A stretch of 64,000 nucleotides of DNA. Origin: Methanocaldococcus bathoardescens. Lineage in GTDB: Archaea; AGJL01; Methanococci; Methanococcales; Methanocaldococcaceae. This document shows positions 20,632 to 29,380 of this stretch, in pieces. Numbering within the stretch: the first letter of the stretch is position 1; the number at the start of each line of letters is the position of its first letter. The notes beneath the pieces were generated by a model. It was not told the DNA's origin and made no database searches. It saw nothing but the letters and a program-made list of their open reading frames with translations. The position numbers and the translations under genes are program-made. The DNA is taken from contig NZ_CP009149.1 of the NCBI RefSeq assembly GCF_000739065.1, forward strand, positions 806,001 to 870,000, in the 5' to 3' direction.

Positions 20632-20871
20632 TTAATCCCTCTCTATATCCTCTATTATATAAACCTCTATTTTCTCTTTAGGTCTCTTTGAATCCGTAAA
20701 ATAGTAATCAACCACAACTTCAACCTCATCATTAGCCCAAAATTCTTTATTGTCTAAGATTTTATCCCCTATTTCTAACAAAAATGCAAACTTCCTCTTT
20801 GTTTTTAACGAACCTTTATCTATCTCAATAATTTCTTTTTTACACTTTGGTTTTATTATGGAATAGTGCAT
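20632..20871 (-). CDS. Small soluble protein, unrecognised
   Basis: 79 residues, rich in beta-strand: IIKPKCKKEIIEIDKGSLKTKRKFAF, then EFWANDEVEVVVDYYFTD and KEKIEVYIIEDIERD. No family recognised. It is upstream of, and adjacent to, the small membrane protein and directly downstream of a short frame broken by a stop (20872-21019). These three may once have been one transcription unit. ATG 20871 has GGGATGA upstream. Confidence 0.65.
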   Translation of the reverse strand: MHYSIIKPKCKKEIIEIDKGSLKTKRKFAFLLEIGDKILDNKEFWANDEVEVVVDYYFTDSKRPKEKIEVYIIEDIERD

Positions 20872-21019
20872 AAATCATCCCTAATCTCTCCCATTCTTTC
20901 TCTTTCATCTTTTTATAGCCTTTTTCATAAACCTTTAAGTCAGTTTCTTAAACATCTTTCTTAAAATCTTCACCAAGCTCTTTAAGAAGTTCTTTACTTG
21001 ACATAATATCAATTTCCAT
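20872..21019 (-). pseudogene. Possible remnant of a small gene with one nonsense codon
   Basis: From ATG 21019 the leftward frame reads MSSKELLKELGEDFKKDV, hits TAA at 20948-20950, then continues in frame with coherent, charged helical sequence (VYEKGYKKMKEKEWERLG) into the next gene. A single base change would give a protein of about 55 residues. No homologue is recalled. A real 23-residue peptide is an alternative. Confidence 0.35.
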
Positions 21020-21045
21020 AGTATCACAAAAAAATAAAAATTAAT

Positions 21046-21969
21046 TTAGCCATTATAAGCCTTCTCCAATGGTGGAACAACCTGTTTCTTTCTTGACATA
21101 ACTCCTTCTAAGAATACACTGTTTCCTTCAACTTTAACATTAAATGCCTTTTCAAACATCTCCTTGTTACCTACAACTAATGCTTCACTACCCTCCTTCA
21201 TAATATCAGTTATTAAAAAGACGATTAAATCATAGCCCTCATTCTTCAACTTCTCCTCTAATAATTTGTAAATATCTTCTTTTTTACTCTCAACCTCACT
21301 AACATCTATAACCTCAACCTGCCCAATTCCAACCTTTTTTCCATTGAAATCAAAGTTCTTAAAGTCCATATTAATAATTTCTTCTGGTTTCAACTTACCA
21401 ACAATTGACTTTGCCTTTAAAATTTCCATACCAAATTCTTCTATATTGCTTATTCCAGCTATTTCAGCTAATTTTTTAGCCATCTCTTTATCTAAGTCAG
21501 TTGTTGTTGGTGATTTGAATAAAACAGTATCTGATATTATTGCACTCAACAATAAACCAGCTAAATCTGCTCCCAATTTTTTCTTCTTACCACCAATCAA
21601 ATCAATGGCATCTTTAAAGTAGAGCTCAGCAATAACTGTTGCTGTTGAACCAACTGGCTTTGAATAAAAGAGTATTGGCTCAGTTGTTGTTAAACCAACC
21701 TTGTGGTGGTCTATAATAGCTATTAACTTCCCTTCATCTAAGTCATCAAAGCTTTGGCTCTTTTCTGAATGGTCAACTAAAATTATTTCTTTACCTTTGG
21801 CTGATGTTATTAATTCTGGCTCCATAACTCCAAATTTTCTTAAAACAAACTCTGTTTCTGGATTTATATCTCCCAATCTTGCTGGGTAGCAATCTAAGAA
21901 GTAAGCTAAAACAATGGCTGAGCAAATACTGTCAGTATCTGGGTTTTTGTGCCCTACTACGTATCTCAC
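21046..21969 (-). CDS. ppaC: Manganese-dependent inorganic pyrophosphatase (family II)
   Basis: Hydrolyses PPi to 2 Pi, pulling biosynthetic reactions forward. It is a DHH phosphoesterase with metal motifs VGHKNPDTDSI (about residues 4-14), VDHSE and IDHHK (the DHH motif, about 87-91), and the C-terminal DHHA2 substrate loop SRKKQVVPPL. 307 aa, the family's usual length. It is divergent from the H/ACA-like RNA at 22033 and has a strong GGTGAGAG before the ATG. Confidence 0.96.
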   Translation of the reverse strand: MRYVVGHKNPDTDSICSAIVLAYFLDCYPARLGDINPETEFVLRKFGVMEPELITSAKGKEIILVDHSEKSQSFDDLDEGKLIAIIDHHKVGLTTTEPILFYSKPVGSTATVIAELYFKDAIDLIGGKKKKLGADLAGLLLSAIISDTVLFKSPTTTDLDKEMAKKLAEIAGISNIEEFGMEILKAKSIVGKLKPEEIINMDFKNFDFNGKKVGIGQVEVIDVSEVESKKEDIYKLLEEKLKNEGYDLIVFLITDIMKEGSEALVVGNKEMFEKAFNVKVEGNSVFLEGVMSRKKQVVPPLEKAYNG

Positions 21970-22032
21970 TCTCTCACCTTCATAATTTTGTTGTGCTAAC
22001 TTTTATATAACCGCATAGAAATATATAATTAT

Positions 22033-22182
22033 CCCCCAACGAACCGACCCAAATGGAGCATATCCAAAGAGTTGCGATGATAGCGGGTTCGAAGTTGGGG
22101 GGACATTAAAGGAGGTCTGGGCGAGTCGTGGGAGAGGGCTTTGCTCAATGAAGATGACCACGATACAGCACGACCTCCTACA
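22033..22182 (+). ncRNA. Putative H/ACA guide RNA with two hairpins
   Basis: A GC-rich island in AT-rich DNA with no frame. Hairpin 1: stem CCCCCAAC (22033-22040)/GTTGGGGG, upper stem ACCC (22047-22050)/GGGT (22085-22088), then ACA at 22103-22105. Hairpin 2: stem AGGAGGTC (22110-22117)/GACCTCCT (22172-22179), upper stem TCGTGG (22126-22131)/CCACGA (22158-22163), K-turn-like AGATGA, then ACA at 22180-22182. The distance from each upper stem to ACA is about 15-16 bases, as required for a pseudouridylation pocket. I could not match a target. The strand follows from the ACA boxes. Confidence 0.75.
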
Positions 22183-22215
22183 GATTTTTAAGATTATTAG
22201 ATTAATTATTTAGTT

Positions 22216-23514
22216 TTAGTTTTTGACTATGTTGAATACTCTTTTTGTTACCTGCCTATAAATAATCTCAAATATTAACACTCCAATAAATGTTACTATT
22301 ATTCCATAAAACACAAATCTATGGGTTTCCCATTGGTAATATAATAAAAGTAGAAAAACTCCCAATACAACAATAAAGCTAAAGATTACAATTTCCTTCT
22401 TTCCTCCAACTTCATCAATAAGGATATAATGAGAGAGGATAACAAAGAGATATATCACCATAAATATAGCACTTGTTATTGATGCTACACCCTCCATATT
22501 AAAGAGTAATGCAAACAACACTCCGAGGGTTGAAGTTATATAAAGCCCCTCTGTAGATTTAAACCATACCTTTCTTTCAAAGAATTTTGGAAGCTCTCCA
22601 TCTTTTGCTAATGAATAGGCAACATTAGCCCCTCCATATATTGTAGCATTCATTGCTGATGAAATTGAAAATAAAGCTCCAATGGATATTAATAAAAATC
22701 CTAAGTTTCCTAAAAATGGTTTTGCCGCCACTGCTAAAGCATTTTCACTGGCTTTAATTAACTCATCTATTGGCAGATTTCCTATTGCTGAAATGGCAAC
22801 TCCAACATATATAAACATAACAATCAATATGCTTATAAATATCGCCCTTGGAACATTCTTCTCAGGGTTTTCAATATGTTCTGAAGCGTTGGTTATAACT
22901 CCAAAACCCATATAGGATAAGAAAAAGATAGCTGATGCAAAAATCATTCCACTTATTGCGGATGGAGATGTGCTTGGAATTATGTATGAAATATGGAGAG
23001 TCATCAATCCAACAAATATAAAAATTCCCAATATCAAGAGTTTAATTAAAACAATGAAAAATTCGGCTCTTCCCACAGCCTTAGAACCAAAGAAATTTAG
23101 GGCAGTGAAAAATGCAACTATGGCTATTTCAGTTATAGCTATATTAAACGTATTTGTTGAAGCATTTATTAAAGGTAAAAAGTAGCCCGCAAATCCTTTT
23201 GCAAATAAAGCAATTGATATAACATAACTCATCCAAAGCAAAATACTTAAAGCTCCAGTTATTACACAATCTCCAATAGCTTTATGAATAAACGCAATAG
23301 GTCCTGCATCTGAAACTATCTTTGACCCAAGTTTTGAATAAGAGTACGCAACTAAAAGTGCATAAATTCCAGACAATATAAATGTTTCTGGAAGATTTTT
23401 TCCGGCTATTTTTGCTCCCACCCCAAATATAGAAAATATGCTTGCTCCAATCATTACACCAATAGCCATAGACACAGCTTCCCACAAACTAAGCTTTTTA
23501 TTTTTTAACTCCAT
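22216..23514 (-). CDS. apcT: APC-family amino acid transporter (ApcT type)
   Basis: A 432-residue, 12-helix amino acid permease. The unwound helix 1 motif GVMIGASIFSIFG (about 19-31) binds substrate. K158, in helix 5 (EFFIVLIKLL), matches the proton-switch lysine described for M. jannaschii ApcT (MJ0609), a sodium-independent, proton-coupled transporter. It lies in the cytoplasmic membrane. It is downstream of SepSecS in the same direction, 12 bases apart; the link is probably only transcriptional. Confidence 0.93.
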   Translation of the reverse strand: MELKNKKLSLWEAVSMAIGVMIGASIFSIFGVGAKIAGKNLPETFILSGIYALLVAYSYSKLGSKIVSDAGPIAFIHKAIGDCVITGALSILLWMSYVISIALFAKGFAGYFLPLINASTNTFNIAITEIAIVAFFTALNFFGSKAVGRAEFFIVLIKLLILGIFIFVGLMTLHISYIIPSTSPSAISGMIFASAIFFLSYMGFGVITNASEHIENPEKNVPRAIFISILIVMFIYVGVAISAIGNLPIDELIKASENALAVAAKPFLGNLGFLLISIGALFSISSAMNATIYGGANVAYSLAKDGELPKFFERKVWFKSTEGLYITSTLGVLFALLFNMEGVASITSAIFMVIYLFVILSHYILIDEVGGKKEIVIFSFIVVLGVFLLLLYYQWETHRFVFYGIIVTFIGVLIFEIIYRQVTKRVFNIVKN

Positions 23515-23526
23515 AATTATCCCTGT

Positions 23527-24831
23527 TTATAAAACTTCATCCAATTTTTCAATAACTTTGTAGATGTCATCCTTTTTAACTCCAATAGCTGAATTTACAA
23601 CTATGTAATCATAAGGATACCCTTTTAAATAGCAAGTTCCAAATTTATCATTCCTTCTAACTCCTCTTGGCCCTGTAACCCTTAAATTATATAACTTACC
23701 AGCAACATCCAATGGGTCTTTTTTTGTTGTTATGCATGAAGATATAGGGTTTTCAACATTTAAAACCCTTTCATCTTTTTTCTTTGCCAAATCTTCTAAT
23801 AATTCATCCAATAGCTTTTTACATTCTTTCTGTTCCTTCATTAAATTCAGATAGTTTTTAGTTCCAATTGCTAAGAGAGATATTAGGATATTAACAATTG
23901 GATTTGCTGATGCCCTTCCAGGATATGTTAATGAAATCTCTTTTAAAAAACTCTCATCCTTTGTATATATAATCCCTCCACCAATTGGTGTAAATAGATT
24001 TTTATCTGATGAGCTAACTACTGCATCAATTCTGTATTTTAGAGCTTTTTTCAGCTTCTCAATATAGTAGAAGTTTTGGATAGCATAAGCTCCATTTATT
24101 ATATGAGGAATATTATATTCTTGGCATATCTTTGCTATTTCCTCAACATCATCACTCTTCCTTGGTGGGAAAAAAGTTAGAGTGCTTAAAACAACTGGGT
24201 TGTTGTTTTCATTAATTTCTTTTCTTATAGCATCTTCAACATCCCCGACATTAACTTTAACAATATCTCCATCTAAAACTGTCTCAACCAACCTCATCCT
24301 CATGCCAATAAATGAAGTTGCCTTTATAGGACTTTTGTGAGCTGCATATGGGTAGATAACAACATTTGAATTATATTTTTTCCTTGCAGCTGATAAACAT
24401 AAAGCTAAGCTCATCCCAGTAGCTACAGGTGTTGCTATCGCTTTAACTTTCAATCCTAAAGTTTTTAAAAAGCTCTCTAACAATTTATTAGTTAGTTTAT
24501 ACATTACACTTGCTCCAGGTGCTTTTGGTTGAGGGTCTATTAAATTTCCACTCCTTCCAACACCATGACAGAAATCAAAAACTCCTTCTCTTTGCAGTTT
24601 AGTATAAACTCTCGCCTCTCTCTCACCAATTTGCACAACATTTGGGTCTTTATCTGTATCCATAAAGGATAAAATTCTTAATAAAAGCTTTATATGTTCT
24701 TCATCAATTCCATTTTCAGGAACTTTTCTCTGCTCTAAAATATTTTCAATAATTTTTAAATTTTCTTTTAAAGTTAGTTTTCCTCTATTTTCCATGTGTT
24801 TGGGAATAAAGCCAGTTATATTAAGTTCCAT
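23527..24831 (-). CDS. spcS: O-phosphoseryl-tRNA(Sec) selenium transferase (SepSecS)
   Basis: Converts phosphoseryl-tRNA(Sec) to selenocysteinyl-tRNA(Sec) with selenophosphate, PLP-dependent. 434 aa. It shows the phosphate-binding HGVGRSGNL (about 89-97), PQPKAPGASVM, and the pyridoxal lysine in SSSDKNLFTPIGGG (about K277). The C-terminal GPRGVRRNDKFG matches the family. Its presence shows the organism decodes UGA as Sec, which supports the HesB-like selenoprotein at 12138-12425. ATG 24831 follows GGTGATTGA. Confidence 0.95.
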   Translation of the reverse strand: MELNITGFIPKHMENRGKLTLKENLKIIENILEQRKVPENGIDEEHIKLLLRILSFMDTDKDPNVVQIGEREARVYTKLQREGVFDFCHGVGRSGNLIDPQPKAPGASVMYKLTNKLLESFLKTLGLKVKAIATPVATGMSLALCLSAARKKYNSNVVIYPYAAHKSPIKATSFIGMRMRLVETVLDGDIVKVNVGDVEDAIRKEINENNNPVVLSTLTFFPPRKSDDVEEIAKICQEYNIPHIINGAYAIQNFYYIEKLKKALKYRIDAVVSSSDKNLFTPIGGGIIYTKDESFLKEISLTYPGRASANPIVNILISLLAIGTKNYLNLMKEQKECKKLLDELLEDLAKKKDERVLNVENPISSCITTKKDPLDVAGKLYNLRVTGPRGVRRNDKFGTCYLKGYPYDYIVVNSAIGVKKDDIYKVIEKLDEVL

Positions 24832-24925
24832 TCAATCACCTTTTTATAACCAATAATTAATTAATAATATGTATTTAACAAAATAAAAATCATTAAAACT
24901 TTGAAACTTTGGGGGAGGGGTAAAA

Positions 24926-25498
24926 ATGATTAACATTTTAATAGTAGGGATTTGCATAGCTATGTTTATTATTAGTGTTTTTATGCCACAACTATATTAC
25001 TATTTTGCATTATGGCCAAATCTCTTTACCAATATGCCTTGGCAGATAATTACAAGCATGTTTATGCACGCAGATATAACTCATTTATTGGTGAATATGT
25101 TCGTATTATTTATATTTGGAACATACTTAGAAAATATGGTTGGCTCAAAAAAATATCTTATTATCTTTTTAATATCAGGAATTATAGGAAATTTGGCTTA
25201 TATTGCCTATGCCTATCTCACTGGAGATTACAATCCATCAGTTGGAGCTTCTGGAGCGATATTTGGAATAATGGGAGCTTTAGCTATTCTATCACCACAT
25301 TTAAAAGTTGTCGTCTTTCCATTACCAATTCCAGTTAGTATAAGAGTGGCAGTGGCTATATTTGCACTTATAGATTTAATTTTACTACCATATTCTTTAA
25401 AAACAGGAATTGCACACATAACACACTTAGCTGGGCTTATAACTGGATTAATATTTGGAAAATTATTGTATGATAGGATGGACGTAAAATATTACTAA
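24926..25498 (+). CDS. Rhomboid-family intramembrane serine protease
   Basis: 190 residues, six membrane helices. The catalytic dyad is visible: Ser109 in GASGAIFG and His167 in HITHLAGL. HADITHLLVNM (about 48-58) gives the conserved His/Asn oxyanion segment. It cleaves substrates within the membrane; natural substrates in methanogens are unknown. It has a strong GGGGGAGGGG ribosome-binding site and is followed by the M50-type protease gene 29 bases on. Confidence 0.93.
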   Translation: MINILIVGICIAMFIISVFMPQLYYYFALWPNLFTNMPWQIITSMFMHADITHLLVNMFVLFIFGTYLENMVGSKKYLIIFLISGIIGNLAYIAYAYLTGDYNPSVGASGAIFGIMGALAILSPHLKVVVFPLPIPVSIRVAVAIFALIDLILLPYSLKTGIAHITHLAGLITGLIFGKLLYDRMDVKYY

Positions 25499-25527
25499 TA
25501 AATTTATAAGATTAGATGGTGAAAAAA

Positions 25528-26103
25528 ATGAGTATGTTTAGATTTTCACAGAGAGAGATAATTGATTTAATAGTATCAGTATTGGCAATAGCATTTATTT
25601 TTTCTTATCCAAATTTTTCAATAGTTATTTTTATTATTAGTTTAATAGCCGTTGGTAGTGGTTTTATATTTCATGAATTAATGCATAGAACAGTGGCAAG
25701 GAAGTTTGGAGCATGGAGTGAATTTAAGGCATGGTATGAAGGTTTAGCATTAGCTTTAATCTTAAAGATTTTTTTAGGAGTTACATTCATAGCCCCTGGA
25801 GCAGTGTATATTTACAAAGACTACTTAACTTATGAAGAAAATGGAAAAATCGCCTTAGCTGGACCTCTAACAAATGTTGCTTTGGCATTTATATTTTTAA
25901 TATTAACTTTAATCTTTAAACCAAGTTCTTTGTTATACTGGATAGGGAAATATGGATTTCACATAAACTTATTCTTAGCTGGCTTTAACATGCTTCCAAT
26001 TTCACCATTTGATGGAGAAAAAGTTCTAAAATGGAATCCAATAATTTGGGCAATTGTTGGACCTCCTTTAATTGGATACATGCTATTTGTGATGTTTTGG
26101 TGA
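25528..26103 (+). CDS. Site-2-protease-like (M50) membrane metalloprotease
   Basis: 191 residues from ATG 25528, which has GGTGA correctly placed; ATG 25516 is upstream of that motif. Zinc motif HELMH (about 49-53) lies in helix 2. The third ligand region [16 protein letters not shown] near 156-171 is the NPxxxxDG-type motif. About six membrane segments. It acts within the membrane on unknown substrates. Two intramembrane proteases side by side suggest a shared regulated-proteolysis role, which is inference. Its stop overlaps GTG 26100 of the disrupted PAP2-like gene. Confidence 0.9.
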   Translation: MSMFRFSQREIIDLIVSVLAIAFIFSYPNFSIVIFIISLIAVGSGFIFHELMHRTVARKFGAWSEFKAWYEGLALALILKIFLGVTFIAPGAVYIYKDYLTYEENGKIALAGPLTNVALAFIFLILTLIFKPSSLLYWIGKYGFHINLFLAGFNMLPISPFDGEKVLKWNPIIWAIVGPPLIGYMLFVMFW

Positions 26104-26737
26104 GAACCTTGAATATAAAAGAGATTTTTCAAATACTTTCTTTGATGTATTTATTATTTTTATACGTTGGATTTCTAATTGTCTCAAAATTTGATATACT
26201 ACTATTATCTTTAGCATTTTTTGTCCCTTGTGTTTTTTGTATATCTTGGGCAAAAATAAAAGGGGAAACATGGGATATACCAAATAGAGAAAATAGATTA
26301 ATTCCCTTAATTTTTACTTTAGTTTATTTATCAATACTAACAATATTTTGGAAAAGTCAGTTTATAATAATTTTTTTAGTTAATGTTTCGATAATTTTAA
26401 TAATCACAAAATTTTGGAAGATTATAGTGTCTTTCAAAACATCTTGGGATAATCAAGGTATAAATGAACGCCTTCCCAAAGGAAAGCGTTCAAACCTTCC
26501 TTAATAAATTTTATTAATTTTGAAAGACACTATAGTTTGCATAACTATGGGCTATCAGCTATAACTTACCTCATATATATTTTCACAAACAGTATTTGGC
26601 TATCTACTTTATATCTGACATTGATGATTATTACTGGCTATGCAAGAATCTATTTAAGGAAACATACATTTTCTCAAGTTATCGCTGGAACTATATTAGG
26701 AATTTTAGTTAATTACATTTTATTAAATCTTATTTAG
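26100..26737 (+). pseudogene. PAP2-like membrane phosphatase gene split by a TIR element
   Basis: The left part (GTG 26100 or TTG 26109 to 26422) encodes several membrane helices ending ITKFWKI. The right part (from 26535) continues [11 protein letters not shown], then a helix and the PAP2 motif [20 protein letters not shown] with its catalytic-type His. Between them lies a 108-bp TIR element. Removing it with one TA copy rejoins the frame exactly, giving KISLHNYG, a typical motif of this PAP2-like subfamily. As it stands the product is truncated after about 135 residues (stop 26502-26504). It was probably a lipid phosphatase. Confidence 0.85.
26423..26534. mobile_element. TIR element copy 3, inserted in the PAP2-like gene
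   Basis: Termini TATAGTGTCTTTCAAAA (26423-26439) and complement (26518-26534). The central palindrome GAACGCCTTCC/GGAAAGCGTTC is shared almost verbatim with copy 5 at 55354-55381. The flanking TA at 26423-26424 and 26533-26534 is the target duplication: excision between them restores the host reading frame. It has no coding capacity, so it would depend on a transposase elsewhere, as MITEs do. Confidence 0.88.
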
Positions 26738-26761
26738 GTGAAATATATAGAAAATAAAAAC

Positions 26762-26890
26762 CTAACAATGAAACCTTAAGAAAGTTGAACAAATCCTAAC
26801 GGATTTGTAGCCAGAAAGCAGAGCTTTCTGTTGAACAAAACTCTTCGAGTTTTGTAGCTCGAAGCTAACTCTTCGATTTCATCAAAATAT
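26762..26890. repeat. Array of four short palindromes flanked by a duplicated gene start
   Basis: Four hairpins follow one another: AAATCC/GGATTT, AGAAAGC/GCTTTCT, CAAAACTC/GAGTTTTG and CGAAG/CTTCG. Hairpins 1 and 3 share the frame TTGAACAAA...TTTGTAGC. The array is bounded by ATGAAA/TTTCAT ends. Left of it (26737-26769) lies a degenerate copy of the ribosome-binding site and first ~8 codons of the prephenate dehydrogenase gene that starts at 26920. Its start codon is now ATA. Confidence 0.7.
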
Positions 26891-26919
26891 ATACTACAAA
26901 TCCTATAAGGGGGAATATC

Positions 26920-28260
26920 ATGAAAAATACGAACTTAACAATCTCAATTATTGGAGGGACTGATGGTTTAGGAAAATGGTTTGCGAGATATTTAAAAAAT
27001 AAGGGATTTAATGTGATAGTTACTGGAAGAGATATAGAAAAAGGAAAAAGTGTTGAAAAAGAGTTAGGGGTTGAATTTACTAACAACAATATTGAAGCCG
27101 CTAAAAAAGGTGATATAGTTATTGTAGCAGTTCCAATAAATGTTACAGAGAGAGTTATTAGAGAGATAGCTCCTCATGTTAGAGAGGGTTGTTTGTTAAT
27201 GGATATAACATCAATTAAAGAAATTCCTACAAGAGCTATGGAGGAGAATGTTAAAGAGGGGGTTACAGTCATCCCCACCCACCCAATGTTTGGGCCTTCA
27301 ACACCTTCTTTGTTGAGGCAAGTTGTTATCTTAACACCTTCTGAAAAGCATAAAAAAAGTGAATGGTTTAAGAAAGTTTATAATTTTTTAAAGAAAGAGG
27401 GGGCTAAAGTTATTGTTATAGATGCAGAAAAACATGATAAAATTATGGGAATTGTTCAAGGTTTAACACACTTTGCATTTATTTCTTTAGGAGCTACATT
27501 GAAAGAACTTAATGTTGATATAAAAGAATCGAGGAAGTTTGCTTCCCCAATATACGAGTTGATGATTTCTATTATTGGAAGGATTATAGGGCAGAATCCT
27601 TATCTATATGCTGACATCCAAATGTTCAATCCAAGGATAAAGGAAATTCATGAAACTTTTATAAATCAATGTAAAGAAATTAGTGAAATTGTTAAAAATA
27701 AAGATAGAGAGGGTTTTGTTAAGATAATGAAAGAAGCTGCAAAACACTTTGGTAGTGAAGCAAAAAGAGGAGTTCATTACTCAGATAAAGCTATCTTTGC
27801 CCTAACTTCCGAAATAGAAAAGCTGAACAAACTCATAGGTAAAGAAATAGCTGTAAAAAATATAAACTCAAATATTATCCATTTTGGGGTTTTAAAGGAT
27901 ATCGAAGATGATTATTTAATATTGGATAAAAATGGTAAAGAGCAGAAGTTTAATATTTTGAAGGTTGAGGTATTTTCTGGAGATGAGCTAAATGAGCTAA
28001 AAAAGAAACACTTAGAGAGGAAGTATATAGATGTGTCTGTTTTATTTAAAAAAGATGTTAATGAAGAAGTTATTTTAAATTTATTGAAAAAAATGTTTGA
28101 CATTGAAATAATTGACATTTATGAAGGAGATAAAATTGAAAATGGATACAAGAGTATTACATTTAGAATTTATGGATATAGCAAAGAAGAATTAAAGAAT
28201 ATCGAAAAAGAATTCTTAAATATAATTAAAAATATTGGTGGAAAGGAAAGATTCAAGTAA
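26920..28260 (+). CDS. tyrA: Prephenate dehydrogenase (TyrA) with C-terminal extension
   Basis: Oxidative decarboxylation of prephenate to 4-hydroxyphenylpyruvate for tyrosine. An N-terminal NAD-binding motif SIIGGTDGLGKWFARYL (residues 9-25) is followed by a helical dimerisation domain with HPMFGPS and QGLTHFAF. About 150 C-terminal residues (from ~300) form an extra region whose last ~75 residues (VSVLFKKDVNEEVILNLL...) look ACT-like and may sense tyrosine. 446 aa. GGGGGAATATC precedes ATG. Its 5' end is duplicated upstream (26737-26769). Confidence 0.93.
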   Translation: MKNTNLTISIIGGTDGLGKWFARYLKNKGFNVIVTGRDIEKGKSVEKELGVEFTNNNIEAAKKGDIVIVAVPINVTERVIREIAPHVREGCLLMDITSIKEIPTRAMEENVKEGVTVIPTHPMFGPSTPSLLRQVVILTPSEKHKKSEWFKKVYNFLKKEGAKVIVIDAEKHDKIMGIVQGLTHFAFISLGATLKELNVDIKESRKFASPIYELMISIIGRIIGQNPYLYADIQMFNPRIKEIHETFINQCKEISEIVKNKDREGFVKIMKEAAKHFGSEAKRGVHYSDKAIFALTSEIEKLNKLIGKEIAVKNINSNIIHFGVLKDIEDDYLILDKNGKEQKFNILKVEVFSGDELNELKKKHLERKYIDVSVLFKKDVNEEVILNLLKKMFDIEIIDIYEGDKIENGYKSITFRIYGYSKEELKNIEKEFLNIIKNIGGKERFK

Positions 28261-28272
28261 ATTTAGAGAACT

Positions 28273-29307
28273 TTACGGTTTTAAATAGAATAAATGACTC
28301 TTACATTTACAGTCAGAACATCCAAAGTTTTCAATAAAATCAAATTTTTTTATAAATTCATTAGCAACATCACATTCAACTCTCTCATTAGTAACAAATA
28401 TTTCCTCAATTTTACCAAATTTTAGAAGGTAATCAATATGCCAGTGTATCTTTTTATCATCTTTTAAATGCCTCTCTATCCTATTTTTTAAATTTATTGA
28501 ATTTCCAAAGGCAGAACCTACATAGAAATAATATCCTTTCTTAAAAAATCTATCATTTTTCCCAAACTTTATTTTTTTGCTATCTTTCAATCTAATTTTT
28601 AAGATATAAGTTCCTTTTTCATCAGGAATGTTATTTTTTGATATCTTTCTAAAGTTGAACTTTTTTATAATACTTTCAAAATGTTTAATTTTTTCATAGT
28701 AAGGGCATTTCTCTTTTATTTCTTCAAAACATTTATTGCATTTTGGTTTTGGAGAGCAAATCTCTCTTCCAAAAACTACTAATAAATTATTTATTACTTT
28801 CCAATATTTTTTAGGAAGCTTTTTTCTTAATTCAAACTCTGTTTCTTCAGGGGTTTCAGTATCAACTATTTCCCATCTATTACAAATTCTATGGACATGG
28901 GTATCTACACAAATTCCATCTTTATTGAAAGCTAAGGTTATAACCAAATTAGCTGTTTTCCTTCCAACCCCTGGGAGCTTTAACAACTCTTCCAAAGAGT
29001 CGGGAACTTTTCCATCATAGTTTTCTTTTAAAATCTTAGCCAATTTCTTTAAATTTTTAGCTTTTGTTTTATAAAACCCAGCAGGATATATTAAATTTGC
29101 TAATTTTTCTTCATCTATATTTAATAAATCATCAACATCCCTAACTTCTTTAAATAACTTCTTAGAAACTTCTTCAGTTACTTCATCCTTTGTTCTTGCA
29201 CTTATTATCGTTGAAATTAAAACTTTAAAAGGGTTCCTATCTTTAGCTATTTCAGTAACAACAGCATTTTTGTTTAGTTTCTTTAATAGTATATCAATCA
29301 GCTCCAT
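28273..29307 (-). CDS. nth: Endonuclease III fused to a DUF123 (GIY-YIG-like) domain
   Basis: The N-terminal ~205 residues are a DNA glycosylase/AP lyase of the Nth family: helix-hairpin-helix LPGVGRKTA with catalytic Lys (about K117), Asp in [10 protein letters not shown] (about D135), and a four-cysteine [4Fe-4S] loop C-P-K-C-N-K-C...C. Residues ~225-344 form DUF123, a GIY-YIG-related fold ([34 protein letters not shown]). The length from ATG 29307 (344 aa) equals what I remember for the M. jannaschii orthologue. It removes oxidised pyrimidines; the extra nuclease-like domain may assist incision. Confidence 0.92.
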   Translation of the reverse strand: MELIDILLKKLNKNAVVTEIAKDRNPFKVLISTIISARTKDEVTEEVSKKLFKEVRDVDDLLNIDEEKLANLIYPAGFYKTKAKNLKKLAKILKENYDGKVPDSLEELLKLPGVGRKTANLVITLAFNKDGICVDTHVHRICNRWEIVDTETPEETEFELRKKLPKKYWKVINNLLVVFGREICSPKPKCNKCFEEIKEKCPYYEKIKHFESIIKKFNFRKISKNNIPDEKGTYILKIRLKDSKKIKFGKNDRFFKKGYYFYVGSAFGNSINLKNRIERHLKDDKKIHWHIDYLLKFGKIEEIFVTNERVECDVANEFIKKFDFIENFGCSDCKCKSHLFYLKP

Positions 29308-29380
29308 AAGCATCCCAAAATAAACATTTAAAATTAGATAAAAATAAAAATAAAACACTAAAAAAGATTTATTTCAGAAA

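Noticed and set aside
22033-22182. tRNA or RNase P RNA
   Set aside because: No cloverleaf or TPsiC/anticodon arms, and the RNase P conserved cores are absent; two hairpins with ACA boxes fit H/ACA better.
26440-26504. C-terminal continuation of the left PAP2 half as a genuine protein end
   Set aside because: These codons lie inside the TIR element and have no membrane or PAP2 character.
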